Shown one piece after another: positions 1-5,780 of a DNA stretch of 10,357 nucleotides (positions are counted from its first letter, which is position 1; every line of letters starts with the position of its first letter). Source of the stretch: Clostridia bacterium (GTDB taxonomy: Bacteria > Bacillota > Clostridia > Oscillospirales > CAG-272); the NCBI GenBank assembly GCA_017612655.1, contig JAGAFM010000002.1, positions 1-10,357 on the forward strand, given 5' to 3'. Both the position numbers and the translations under genes were made by a program. The notes below the pieces were generated by a model, which worked only from the letters and a program-made list of their open reading frames with translations, searched no databases and had not been told where the DNA came from.

Positions 1-630
1 AACGGAAAGCCGGTTCGCGTTGACGCGATCGTCGTCTCGACGCAGCATTCTCCAGACGTCTCTCAGGAAACCATCCGGAACGATGTGATTGAGCATGTGA
101 TCCGTCCGATTATCCCCGCGTCCTTTATCGACGGCGAAACAAGGTTCTTCGTCAATCCGACCGGACGCTTCGTGATCGGCGGACCCGCAGGGGATACCGG
201 ACTGACGGGAAGAAAGATCATTGTGGACACCTACGGCGGCTATGCGCGCCACGGAGGCGGAGCCTTCTCCGGAAAGGATCCGACAAAAGTGGACCGTTCC
301 GCTGCCTATATGGCACGCTATATCGCAAAGAATATTGTCGCGGCCGGGCTGGCTGACAAGTGCGAAGTCCAGCTGGCTTATGCGATCGGCGTTGCGCAGC
401 CCGTTTCGATTCTGATCGACACGTTCGGAACGGCGAAGATCCCCGAGGAAACGATTTCGGAACTGATCGCGAAGAATGTGGATCTCCGTCCGGCAGCGAT
501 CATCGATCGGTTTGACCTGCGCAGACCGATCTATCAGCAGACCGCCGCCTACGGACACATGGGAAGGGAAGACATCGATCTTCCCTGGGAGAAGAGAGAT
601 CTCGCTCCTGTTCTCAAAGCGGCACTCTGA
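1..630 (+). CDS. metK: S-adenosylmethionine synthetase, C-terminal part (partial at 5' edge)
   Basis: MetK makes S-adenosylmethionine from methionine and ATP in the cytoplasm, releasing phosphate and pyrophosphate. The open frame runs in from the window edge and gives 209 residues, about the second half of a protein that is usually near 390-400 residues. Recognisable family blocks in order are STQHSPD, INPTGRFVIGGP-like text (here VNPTGRFVIGGPAGDTGLTG), RKIIVDTYGG, the glycine-rich HGGGAFSGKDPTKVDRSAAY block carrying the lysines that bind the triphosphate, AYAIGVAQP, and the terminal TAAYGHMGRED...PWEK. No frameshift is visible and the C-terminus looks complete. The true start lies upstream of the window. 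A hairpin follows the stop, and recD2 begins 82 bases downstream on the same strand. The identification rests on motifs across most of the visible length and is secure. Confidence 0.97.
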   Translation, partial: NGKPVRVDAIVVSTQHSPDVSQETIRNDVIEHVIRPIIPASFIDGETRFFVNPTGRFVIGGPAGDTGLTGRKIIVDTYGGYARHGGGAFSGKDPTKVDRSAAYMARYIAKNIVAAGLADKCEVQLAYAIGVAQPVSILIDTFGTAKIPEETISELIAKNVDLRPAAIIDRFDLRRPIYQQTAAYGHMGREDIDLPWEKRDLAPVLKAAL

Positions 631-642
631 CAAGTCAGTTGG

Positions 643-674
643 AAGCCTGAATCGTTTGCGGTTCGGGCTTTCTT
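643..674 (+). terminator. Putative imperfect intrinsic terminator after metK
   Basis: A 12-bp stem is formed by bases 643-654 and 659-670 with a four-base loop. Ten pairs are Watson-Crick and two are G-T wobbles. The stem closes with AAG/CTT and is followed by only TCTT before the sequence becomes mixed. The short T tract suggests a weak or leaky terminator, so part of the metK transcript may continue into recD2. Confidence 0.6.
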
Positions 675-700
675 GACGGTGGCTTCCGCGAAGCGGATGA

Positions 701-706
701 GAGGGA
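701..706 (+). promoter_or_regulatory. Ribosome binding site of recD2
   Basis: GAGGGA lies six bases before the ATG at 713, and a second GGAGA abuts the start codon. A small TCCGC/GCGGA hairpin (685-697) sits just upstream. No other in-frame start near here has comparable spacing, so this fixes the recD2 start. Confidence 0.6.
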
Positions 707-712
707 CGGAGA

Positions 713-3034
713 ATGATTCGGATCAATGACTGGAATGATAGGAATCCGGAAGCCGGGGAGGAGGACTTCTCCTCGGTGGAGGGGATTGTTGAACGGATCA
801 TTTTCTGTAATGAGGCGAACGGGTACACAGTCTGCGAACTGTCGGTGGATTCCGACGAGGCGATCACCGCAGTCGGGATCATGCCTTTTCTTGCGCTTGG
901 AGAGTCCGTCCGCGCCGTAGGAGAATGGGTGGTTCATCCGACGTTCGGAAGGCAGTTTAAGGTACTGTACTGCGAGAAACAGCTTCCCGCCACCGCTTCC
1001 TCGATTTTGAAGTATCTCTCCTCCAAGACGATAAAGGGAATCGGGCCCAAAACCGCAAAAGCCCTGGTGGAGCGGTACGGCGATGAAACGCTGGATGTCG
1101 TTGAGAATCATCCGGAATGGCTTCAGGAACTTCCCGGAATCTCGAAACGAAAAGCGGAAGAGATCTCCGCTTCCTTTCGGGAACAGTACGGAATACGCTC
1201 CGTGATGCTGTTCTGCAGAAACTATTTCGGCCCTACAATCTCGATGAGCATTTACAAGAAGTGGGGAAACGATTCCGTTGAGACAATGAAGGAAAACCCG
1301 TATCTCCTCTGCGAGGAAATTGAAGGCGTTTCTTTTCAGAAGGCGGACGAAATCGCCCATGCGATAGGGTTGAAAAGAGACAATCCCCATCGGATCATGG
1401 CGGCAATCTGCTATCTTTGCTCTTATAACGCTTTCCAGAACGGGCACGTCTTCCTTCCGCGGGAAAAGGTGCTGGCAGGTGCGGAACAGATGCTGTGCGT
1501 CGGCACGGAACAGGTTGAATCCGCATACAATCGGCTGATTGCTGACCAAAAACTGATCTGCGCGGACCGGGACGGAATCCGTGCGGTTTATCTGACAGAA
1601 TACTACAGGGCGGAAAAGGAAATCTGTGAGAAGCTGGATCTGCTCGACAGAATTCATCAGCCGGAGACCGGCGACAGCACGGAACGCTGGATTGAGAAAA
1701 TCCAGATTGAGGAAGGAATCACCTATAACCGTCTTCAGAAAAAAGCCATTGCCTTTTCCCTGAATGCGGGTGTGATGATTCTGACGGGGGGACCGGGAAC
1801 CGGAAAGACAACCGTCATCCGGGCGATCATTCGGATCTATTCCGAGATGGGGTATAAAATAGCCCTGGCCGCTCCCACCGGACGTGCCGCCAAACGGATG
1901 TCCGAAGCGACTTCATCTGAAGCAAAGACCATCCACCGCATGCTGGAAATGGAATACGGCGAGGAGGAGCGTCCCCATTTTAAACGCAACCGCGATCGGA
2001 CGCTTCCGGAAGACGTCATTATTATCGACGAAGCCTCCATGATCGATCTTCTGCTGATGGAGGCGCTTCTTCAGGCTGTCAAGCCCGGGGCAAGATTGAT
2101 TCTGATCGGAGATGCCGATCAGCTGCCTCCGGTTGGGGCTGGGTATGTGTTCCGGGACATGATCCGAAGCGACCGGTATTCAACGGTTCATTTGAAGGAA
2201 GTCTTTCGTCAGTCCCGGGAAAGCCTCATTATTACCAACGCGCACGCCATCAATCACGGAGAACATCCGAACCTCAAAGAAACGAAACGTGACTTTTTCT
2301 TTCTTCCCTGTACCGGAGATAAACAGATCGCCGAGACGGTGATCCACCTGTGCTCCGATCGACTGCCGAAGGCATACGGAGAGGCCGTCCGGGATCAGAT
2401 TCAGGTGATCACCCCCTCCCGCAAGGGAGAGGCCGGGACGGAGATGCTGAACCGGTTGCTTCAGAGAGAACTGAATCCGCCGGCTCCCGGGAAACGGGAA
2501 AAACCTTTTCGGGACATCCTTTTCCGCGAAGGCGATCACGTCATGCAGATTAAAAACAACTACGACATCACCTGGGAAAGGGTAATCCACGGGCTTCGGC
2601 AGGAAGGGGTCGGAATCTACAACGGGGACATCGGAATCATCCGGTCGATTGATCCTCTTTCCGAAACCGTGGAGGTGGATTTTGACGAGAGAATCGCAGT
2701 CTATGACTATTCCATGCTGGAGGAACTGGATCATTCCTATGCGATAACGGTTCACAAAAGTCAGGGGTCGGAATATCCGATTGTCATCCTTCCGGTTTTT
2801 CCTTACTCCAGAAGACTCCTCACGCGAAATCTTCTCTATACGGCAGTTACCCGTGCTTCCAAGATGATCATACTCGTCGGGGAAGAAGAAACAGTCTATC
2901 AGATGATTGACAACAACCGTCAGGCAAAGCGTTATTCTGGAATCCCCTATCTGATGAGCCGGTTCGATTCGGAACAGCCGGAGGAACCCGAACTGTCAGA
3001 ACCATTGGATCCTGCCCTAGATTTACCGGAATAG
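713..3034 (+). CDS. recD2: RecD2-type ATP-dependent DNA helicase (RecBC-independent)
   Basis: This is an SF1 5'-3' DNA helicase of the RecD2 group, which acts in repair and replication-fork maintenance in bacteria using it outside a RecBCD complex. The protein has 773 residues. The N-terminal domain typical of RecD2 opens with EGIVERIIF (about 23-31). Helix-hairpin-helix stretches follow at about 108-124 (IKGIGPKTAKALVERYG) and 139-151 (ELPGISKRKAEEI). The motor has Walker A GGPGTGKTT at 359-367, APTGRAAKRM shortly after, Walker B with D439-E440 in IIIDEAS, GDADQLPPVG, and the C-terminal VHKSQGSE (680-687) and YTAVTRA (709-715) motifs. The length and the long N-terminal region separate it from E. 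coli-type RecD. It sits behind metK and 13 bases before the mreB-type gene, so it probably heads a three-gene operon. I see no convincing promoter directly upstream. The last 20 or so residues are rich in Glu and Pro. Confidence 0.95.
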   Translation: MIRINDWNDRNPEAGEEDFSSVEGIVERIIFCNEANGYTVCELSVDSDEAITAVGIMPFLALGESVRAVGEWVVHPTFGRQFKVLYCEKQLPATASSILKYLSSKTIKGIGPKTAKALVERYGDETLDVVENHPEWLQELPGISKRKAEEISASFREQYGIRSVMLFCRNYFGPTISMSIYKKWGNDSVETMKENPYLLCEEIEGVSFQKADEIAHAIGLKRDNPHRIMAAICYLCSYNAFQNGHVFLPREKVLAGAEQMLCVGTEQVESAYNRLIADQKLICADRDGIRAVYLTEYYRAEKEICEKLDLLDRIHQPETGDSTERWIEKIQIEEGITYNRLQKKAIAFSLNAGVMILTGGPGTGKTTVIRAIIRIYSEMGYKIALAAPTGRAAKRMSEATSSEAKTIHRMLEMEYGEEERPHFKRNRDRTLPEDVIIIDEASMIDLLLMEALLQAVKPGARLILIGDADQLPPVGAGYVFRDMIRSDRYSTVHLKEVFRQSRESLIITNAHAINHGEHPNLKETKRDFFFLPCTGDKQIAETVIHLCSDRLPKAYGEAVRDQIQVITPSRKGEAGTEMLNRLLQRELNPPAPGKREKPFRDILFREGDHVMQIKNNYDITWERVIHGLRQEGVGIYNGDIGIIRSIDPLSETVEVDFDERIAVYDYSMLEELDHSYAITVHKSQGSEYPIVILPVFPYSRRLLTRNLLYTAVTRASKMIILVGEEETVYQMIDNNRQAKRYSGIPYLMSRFDSEQPEEPELSEPLDPALDLPE

Positions 3035-3040
3035 AAAGGA
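3035..3040 (+). promoter_or_regulatory. Ribosome binding site of the mreB-type gene
   Basis: AAAGGA begins directly after the recD2 stop codon and is seven bases from the ATG at 3048. It supports this start and close translational linkage with recD2. Confidence 0.65.
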
Positions 3041-3047
3041 ATCACTC

Positions 3048-4070
3048 ATGCCGCACGATATTGGAATGGATTTAGGGACTTCAACTGTCCTGATCTACGT
3101 GAAGGGGAAGGGAGTTGTTCTCGAAGAGCCTTCCGTGGTTGCCATTGACACGGAAACCGGGAATCTCAAATCCGTCGGATCCGAGGCGGCGGCCATGATC
3201 GGAAGGACGCCTCCTCATATTCTTGCGGTCTGCCCGATGCAGGACGGCGTGATCTGCCAGTACGATCTGACCCTGAAGATGATTCAGTTCTTTCTTCAGA
3301 AAGCCGGTGGAGCGGCCGCCTACAAGCCTAGGATGGTCATCTGCGTTCCGTCCGGGATTACGGAGGTGGAGGAGCGTGCGCTGGTCGATGCTGCGACGCA
3401 GGCGGGTGCTTCCAAGGCCTATCTGATCGAGGAGCCGATTGCAGCTGCGCTGGGCGCCGGAATTGATATCTACGCTCCGAAGGGGAGCATGGTCGTGGAT
3501 ATCGGTGGAGGGACGACTGACGTCGCGGTCATTTCCATGGGAGGAATTGTCGTCTCCGACTCCGTTAAGATAGCCGGAAACAAATTTGATGATGCAATCA
3601 TTCGCTTTATGCGAAAAGAACACAATCTTGCCATTGGGGAGAAAACCGCGGAATCCGTGAAAAAGACGATAGGAACGGTGGTTCGGGAAGGAAATACGGA
3701 AAAAACGCTCGAAATCCGCGGTAGAGGTCTTCTGGAGGGACTGCCTTCCGCCGCCGTGGTAACGGGCGACGAACTGTCGGCCGCGCTGGAGGAACCTCTT
3801 TCCGGAATTCTCGATATGATCTGTAAAGTGATCGAGCAGGTCCCGACGGAGCTCCTCGCGGACATTTCCTCTTCCGGAATCGTTCTGACCGGAGGGGGAG
3901 CGCAGTTGAACGGCTTTGCAAAACGTGTTTCCCAGCGTACCGGTTTGCCCTGTAAAGTTGCGGAGGATCCGGTTCACTGTGTCGTAAAGGGTACGGGCCT
4001 TGCCCTGAATCGGATTCAGACCCTCTCAAACAGTTCCCGTTCCGGAAGAAACAATAAACACAAAAACTGA
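3048..4070 (+). CDS. MreB/Mbl-family rod shape-determining actin homologue
   Basis: The product (340 residues, normal for the family) is a bacterial actin that forms ATP-dependent membrane-associated filaments and guides lateral cell-wall synthesis. The actin/Hsp70-fold nucleotide-binding motifs are all present. Phosphate-1 is MDLGTSTVLIYVKGKG at 7-22, followed by LEEPSVVA. IEEPIAAALGAG lies at about 127-138. Phosphate-2 is DIGGGTTDVAVIS at 151-163, and the adenosine motif is GIVLTGGGAQLNG at 277-289. The C-terminus is a short basic tail. The residues NTLVY usual after DLGTA in MreB read STVLIY here, a conservative change. mreC and mreD are not adjacent. The gene lies between recD2 and an antiporter, so it may be a stand-alone paralogue (Mbl or MreBH type) rather than the mreBCD copy. 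I cannot tell which from this sequence, so no symbol is given. Confidence 0.93.
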   Translation: MPHDIGMDLGTSTVLIYVKGKGVVLEEPSVVAIDTETGNLKSVGSEAAAMIGRTPPHILAVCPMQDGVICQYDLTLKMIQFFLQKAGGAAAYKPRMVICVPSGITEVEERALVDAATQAGASKAYLIEEPIAAALGAGIDIYAPKGSMVVDIGGGTTDVAVISMGGIVVSDSVKIAGNKFDDAIIRFMRKEHNLAIGEKTAESVKKTIGTVVREGNTEKTLEIRGRGLLEGLPSAAVVTGDELSAALEEPLSGILDMICKVIEQVPTELLADISSSGIVLTGGGAQLNGFAKRVSQRTGLPCKVAEDPVHCVVKGTGLALNRIQTLSNSSRSGRNNKHKN

Positions 4071-4082
4071 TCGATCCTTGCT

Positions 4083-4088
4083 AGGAGG
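4083..4088 (+). promoter_or_regulatory. Strong ribosome binding site deciding a TTG start
   Basis: A perfect AGGAGG lies eight bases before the TTG at 4097. The spacing is ideal and no ATG or GTG in the same frame lies close by, so TTG is taken as the antiporter start. Confidence 0.8.
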
Positions 4089-4096
4089 CTTTATTT

Positions 4097-5395
4097 TTGA
4101 CTTTTCTATTTTCAATTGCAATCGCGATGCTGGTCGGACTGCTGATGACCCGGGTGATCAAACCGCTCGGACTGCCCGCAGTAACCGGCTATCTGATCTC
4201 AGGCGTTCTGATCGGACCTTACTGCCTCGGACGGCTCGGAGTTCTGCTGAACCTTCCCTGGCTGGGTTTCCCCACCATGGAGTACGTTTCTGATTTTGGG
4301 ATCATTTCCAATGCGGCCCTCGGATTTATTGCCTTTTCCATCGGGAATGAATTTCGGGTTTCCCGCCTGAAACAGACCGGGAAACAGGCGGTTGTCGTCG
4401 GGATTGTGCAGGCGCTTGTCGCAACCCTCTTCGTTGATGTCGCCCTGTGCGGCCTGAGCCTGATTCTGGGGGAAGAGAAATTTCCCATGAGCAGTGCGAT
4501 CACACTGGGGGCTGTTGCAGCTGCGACGGCACCCGCCGCGACGCTGATGGTGGTTCGCCAGTACAAGGCGAAGGGTCCCCTGACCGATCTTCTGCTTCCA
4601 ATCGTTGCACTCGACGATGCGGTTGGACTCGTCGTTTTCGCGGTATCTTTCGGGATTGCCCGTGCCCTGATCAGCAACGAAGTGGATCTGATCTCCATTT
4701 TGGTGAATCCGCTGATCGAAATCCTTGCCTCTCTCCTGCTGGGCGGGCTGGTCGGTTACCTTTTTTCTCAGATGGAAAAACTGTTTCATTCCAGAAGCAA
4801 AAGACTTTCCGTTTCCGTGATGTTCGTCATTCTGACGGTAGCTCTGTCCATGGTTCAGATTCCGATCGGTCCCGTCGTAATCGGCTTTTCTCCTCTGCTG
4901 ACCTGTATGATGCTGGGAACCGTTTTCTGCAATGTTTGTGAATCCTCCGAGGAACTGATGGAACGGGTCGATCGGTGGACCACTCCGCTTTTCATCCTGT
5001 TCTTCGTGCTGAGCGGTGCGGAACTGGAATTGTCCGTTTTCACGGATCTGGCGATTGTCGGGGTTGGGGTTGTATACATTCTGTTCCGCTCAGCCGGGAA
5101 ATGGCTCGGAGCGATGGGCAGTTCCAAGATGACGGGCTGCAGCAATACAATCGTGAAAAATCTCGGAATTACGCTTCTGCCGCAGGCGGGGGTTGCGCTT
5201 GGCATGTCGGTTTCAGCCATGCAGCTTGGCCCCTATGAGGGCGGTATCGTCCGGAATATCATTCTGTTTTCGGTTCTGATTTATGAAATGGTCGGTCCCG
5301 CGCTTACGAAAATGGCGCTGACCAGGGCAGGCGAGATCATTCCCGAAGAGAGAAAGTCCGCCAAGGTGCTCAACCAGAGCCATCAGAAGTCCTGA
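4097..5395 (+). CDS. Cation:proton antiporter, CPA2-type membrane protein
   Basis: This is a 432-residue, very hydrophobic protein with about a dozen predicted membrane spans, matching the Na+/H+ exchanger domain of CPA2 antiporters, which exchange Na+ or K+ for protons across the cytoplasmic membrane. Family signs include GLPAVTGYLISGVLIGP (about 25-41) and the SIGNEFRVSRLKQTGKQA loop (81-98). The TAPAAT segment (144-149) matches the unwound crossing helix. ALDDAVGLVVF (171-181) carries the Asp-Asp pair D173-D174, which in electrogenic members forms the ion site. K335 in RSAGKWLGA is a candidate for the conserved lysine of the crossing region, and LPQAGVALG follows at 361-369. The chain ends soon after the last span, so there is no RCK/TrkA-N regulatory domain as in KefB or KefC. 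It starts at TTG, 26 bases after the mreB-type gene, and is probably the last gene of the operon. The transported cation cannot be read from the sequence. Confidence 0.88.
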   Translation: MTFLFSIAIAMLVGLLMTRVIKPLGLPAVTGYLISGVLIGPYCLGRLGVLLNLPWLGFPTMEYVSDFGIISNAALGFIAFSIGNEFRVSRLKQTGKQAVVVGIVQALVATLFVDVALCGLSLILGEEKFPMSSAITLGAVAAATAPAATLMVVRQYKAKGPLTDLLLPIVALDDAVGLVVFAVSFGIARALISNEVDLISILVNPLIEILASLLLGGLVGYLFSQMEKLFHSRSKRLSVSVMFVILTVALSMVQIPIGPVVIGFSPLLTCMMLGTVFCNVCESSEELMERVDRWTTPLFILFFVLSGAELELSVFTDLAIVGVGVVYILFRSAGKWLGAMGSSKMTGCSNTIVKNLGITLLPQAGVALGMSVSAMQLGPYEGGIVRNIILFSVLIYEMVGPALTKMALTRAGEIIPEERKSAKVLNQSHQKS

Positions 5396-5410
5396 CCTGA
5401 TAGAAAAGAC

Positions 5411-5449
5411 TGCCGGGGCAGAAGAAGTATCTTCTGCCCCGGCATTTTT
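5411..5449. terminator. Strong bidirectional intrinsic terminator between convergent genes
   Basis: Arms 5411-5425 and 5430-5444 are perfect 15-bp inverted repeats around the loop AGTA, with a G+C-rich base (TGCCGGGGC). On the plus strand TTTTT follows at once (5445-5449), ending the antiporter operon. On the minus strand the hairpin is followed by GTCTTTTC, so it can also stop transcripts coming from the ferredoxin side. Confidence 0.93.
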
Positions 5450-5458
5450 CTGTGCTTC

Positions 5459-5507
5459 CCTCGCCTTTGAGAAAACCCGGCAAATAGACGCTGCGGGTCA
5501 GGCGAGG
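5459..5507 (-). terminator. Possible second terminator for the leftward genes (nested inverted repeat)
   Basis: The outer arms CCTCGCCT (5459-5466) and AGGCGAGG (5500-5507) are perfectly complementary. Inside them ACCCG (5475-5479) pairs with CGGGT (5494-5498), extendable by two pairs across a one-base bulge. Read on the minus strand, the inner hairpin ends in GGGTTTTCTC, a modest T tract. It lies 20 bases past the ferredoxin stop and could act before the main hairpin. The inner stem is short, so this is tentative. Confidence 0.4.
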
Positions 5508-5526
5508 TCAAGAAAACGAATCTGCC

Positions 5527-5697
5527 TTATTCTGCTTTCGGTGCTCCTACTGGGCAAACCCCAGCGCAGGTTCCGCAATCGACACAAGTATCCGCATCGA
5601 TGACGTACTTGTCATCCTGCTGGGAAATTGCTCCGACCGGGCACTCCGCCTCACAGGTACCGCAGCCCAGGCATTCGTCAGAAATTACATATGCCAT
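5527..5697 (-). CDS. Clostridial-type 2[4Fe-4S] ferredoxin
   Basis: This is a 56-residue soluble electron carrier. It has two CxxCxxCxxxCP motifs with cysteines 9, 12, 15, 19 and 38, 41, 44, 48, enough for two [4Fe-4S] clusters arranged with the usual pseudo-twofold symmetry. The text around them (AYVISDECLGCGTC, VIDADTCVDCGTCAGVCPVG) closely resembles ferredoxins of anaerobic Clostridia, which pass low-potential electrons between enzymes such as pyruvate:ferredoxin oxidoreductase and hydrogenase. The start is the ATG giving MAYV. GGAGGTGA lies just before it, and the upstream TTG at 5715 would place that site inside the gene. It follows ftsH on the same strand but has its own promoter (5744-5772). 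The physiological partners are not encoded nearby. Confidence 0.95.
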   Translation of the reverse strand: MAYVISDECLGCGTCEAECPVGAISQQDDKYVIDADTCVDCGTCAGVCPVGAPKAE

Positions 5698-5702
5698 AAC
5701 AA

Positions 5703-5710
5703 TCACCTCC
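5703..5710 (-). promoter_or_regulatory. Ribosome binding site of the ferredoxin gene
   Basis: GGAGGTGA on the minus strand is a near-complete anti-16S match. Its GGAGG core is eight bases from the ATG at 5697. It decides the start in favour of MAYV and fits a highly expressed small protein. Confidence 0.85.
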
Positions 5711-5724
5711 GTCAATCATTCAGC

Positions 5725-5742
5725 GTCCGGACGCTTCCGGAC
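5725..5742. repeat. Perfect 7-bp inverted repeat at the ferredoxin transcription start
   Basis: The arms GTCCGGA (5725-5731) and TCCGGAC (5736-5742) flank the four bases CGCT. The repeat begins one base past the -10 element of the ferredoxin promoter, so the expected start point falls inside it. That is where a repressor operator would lie. No T tract follows, so it is not an ftsH terminator. Confidence 0.6.
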
Positions 5743-5743
5743 T

Positions 5744-5772
5744 ATTCTATAAGATTCCAAACTTTTTGTCAA
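5744..5772 (-). promoter_or_regulatory. Sigma-A-type promoter of the ferredoxin gene
   Basis: On the minus strand a consensus -35 TTGACA (5767-5772) is followed by exactly 17 bases and the -10 TAGAAT (5744-5749), five of six matches to TATAAT. The spacer and flanks are A+T-rich compared with the surroundings. Transcription would start near 5737, giving a leader of about 40 bases. The -35 lies nine bases past the ftsH stop codon. Confidence 0.85.
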
Positions 5773-5780
5773 GATCTTTT

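Noticed and set aside
673..701. Possible promoter TTGACG-17-GATGAG before recD2
   Set aside because: The -10 matches only three of six bases and would put the transcription start on top of the ribosome binding site.
635..1657. Long minus-strand open frame opposite recD2
   Set aside because: It lies antisense to the start of a clear helicase gene, shows no recognisable motif, and is expected by chance in G+C-rich coding sequence.
3081..3977. 298-codon minus-strand open frame opposite the mreB-type gene
   Set aside because: It is a shadow of the MreB coding frame, without family features and wholly covered by a well-supported gene.
5698..5715. Ferredoxin start at TTG 5715
   Set aside because: The strong GGAGGTGA lies inside this extension and points to the ATG at 5697. 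Clostridial-type ferredoxins begin AY after Met.
5725..5742. Hairpin as ftsH terminator
   Set aside because: On the minus strand it is followed by GCTGAATG with no T tract, and it sits just downstream of the ferredoxin promoter.
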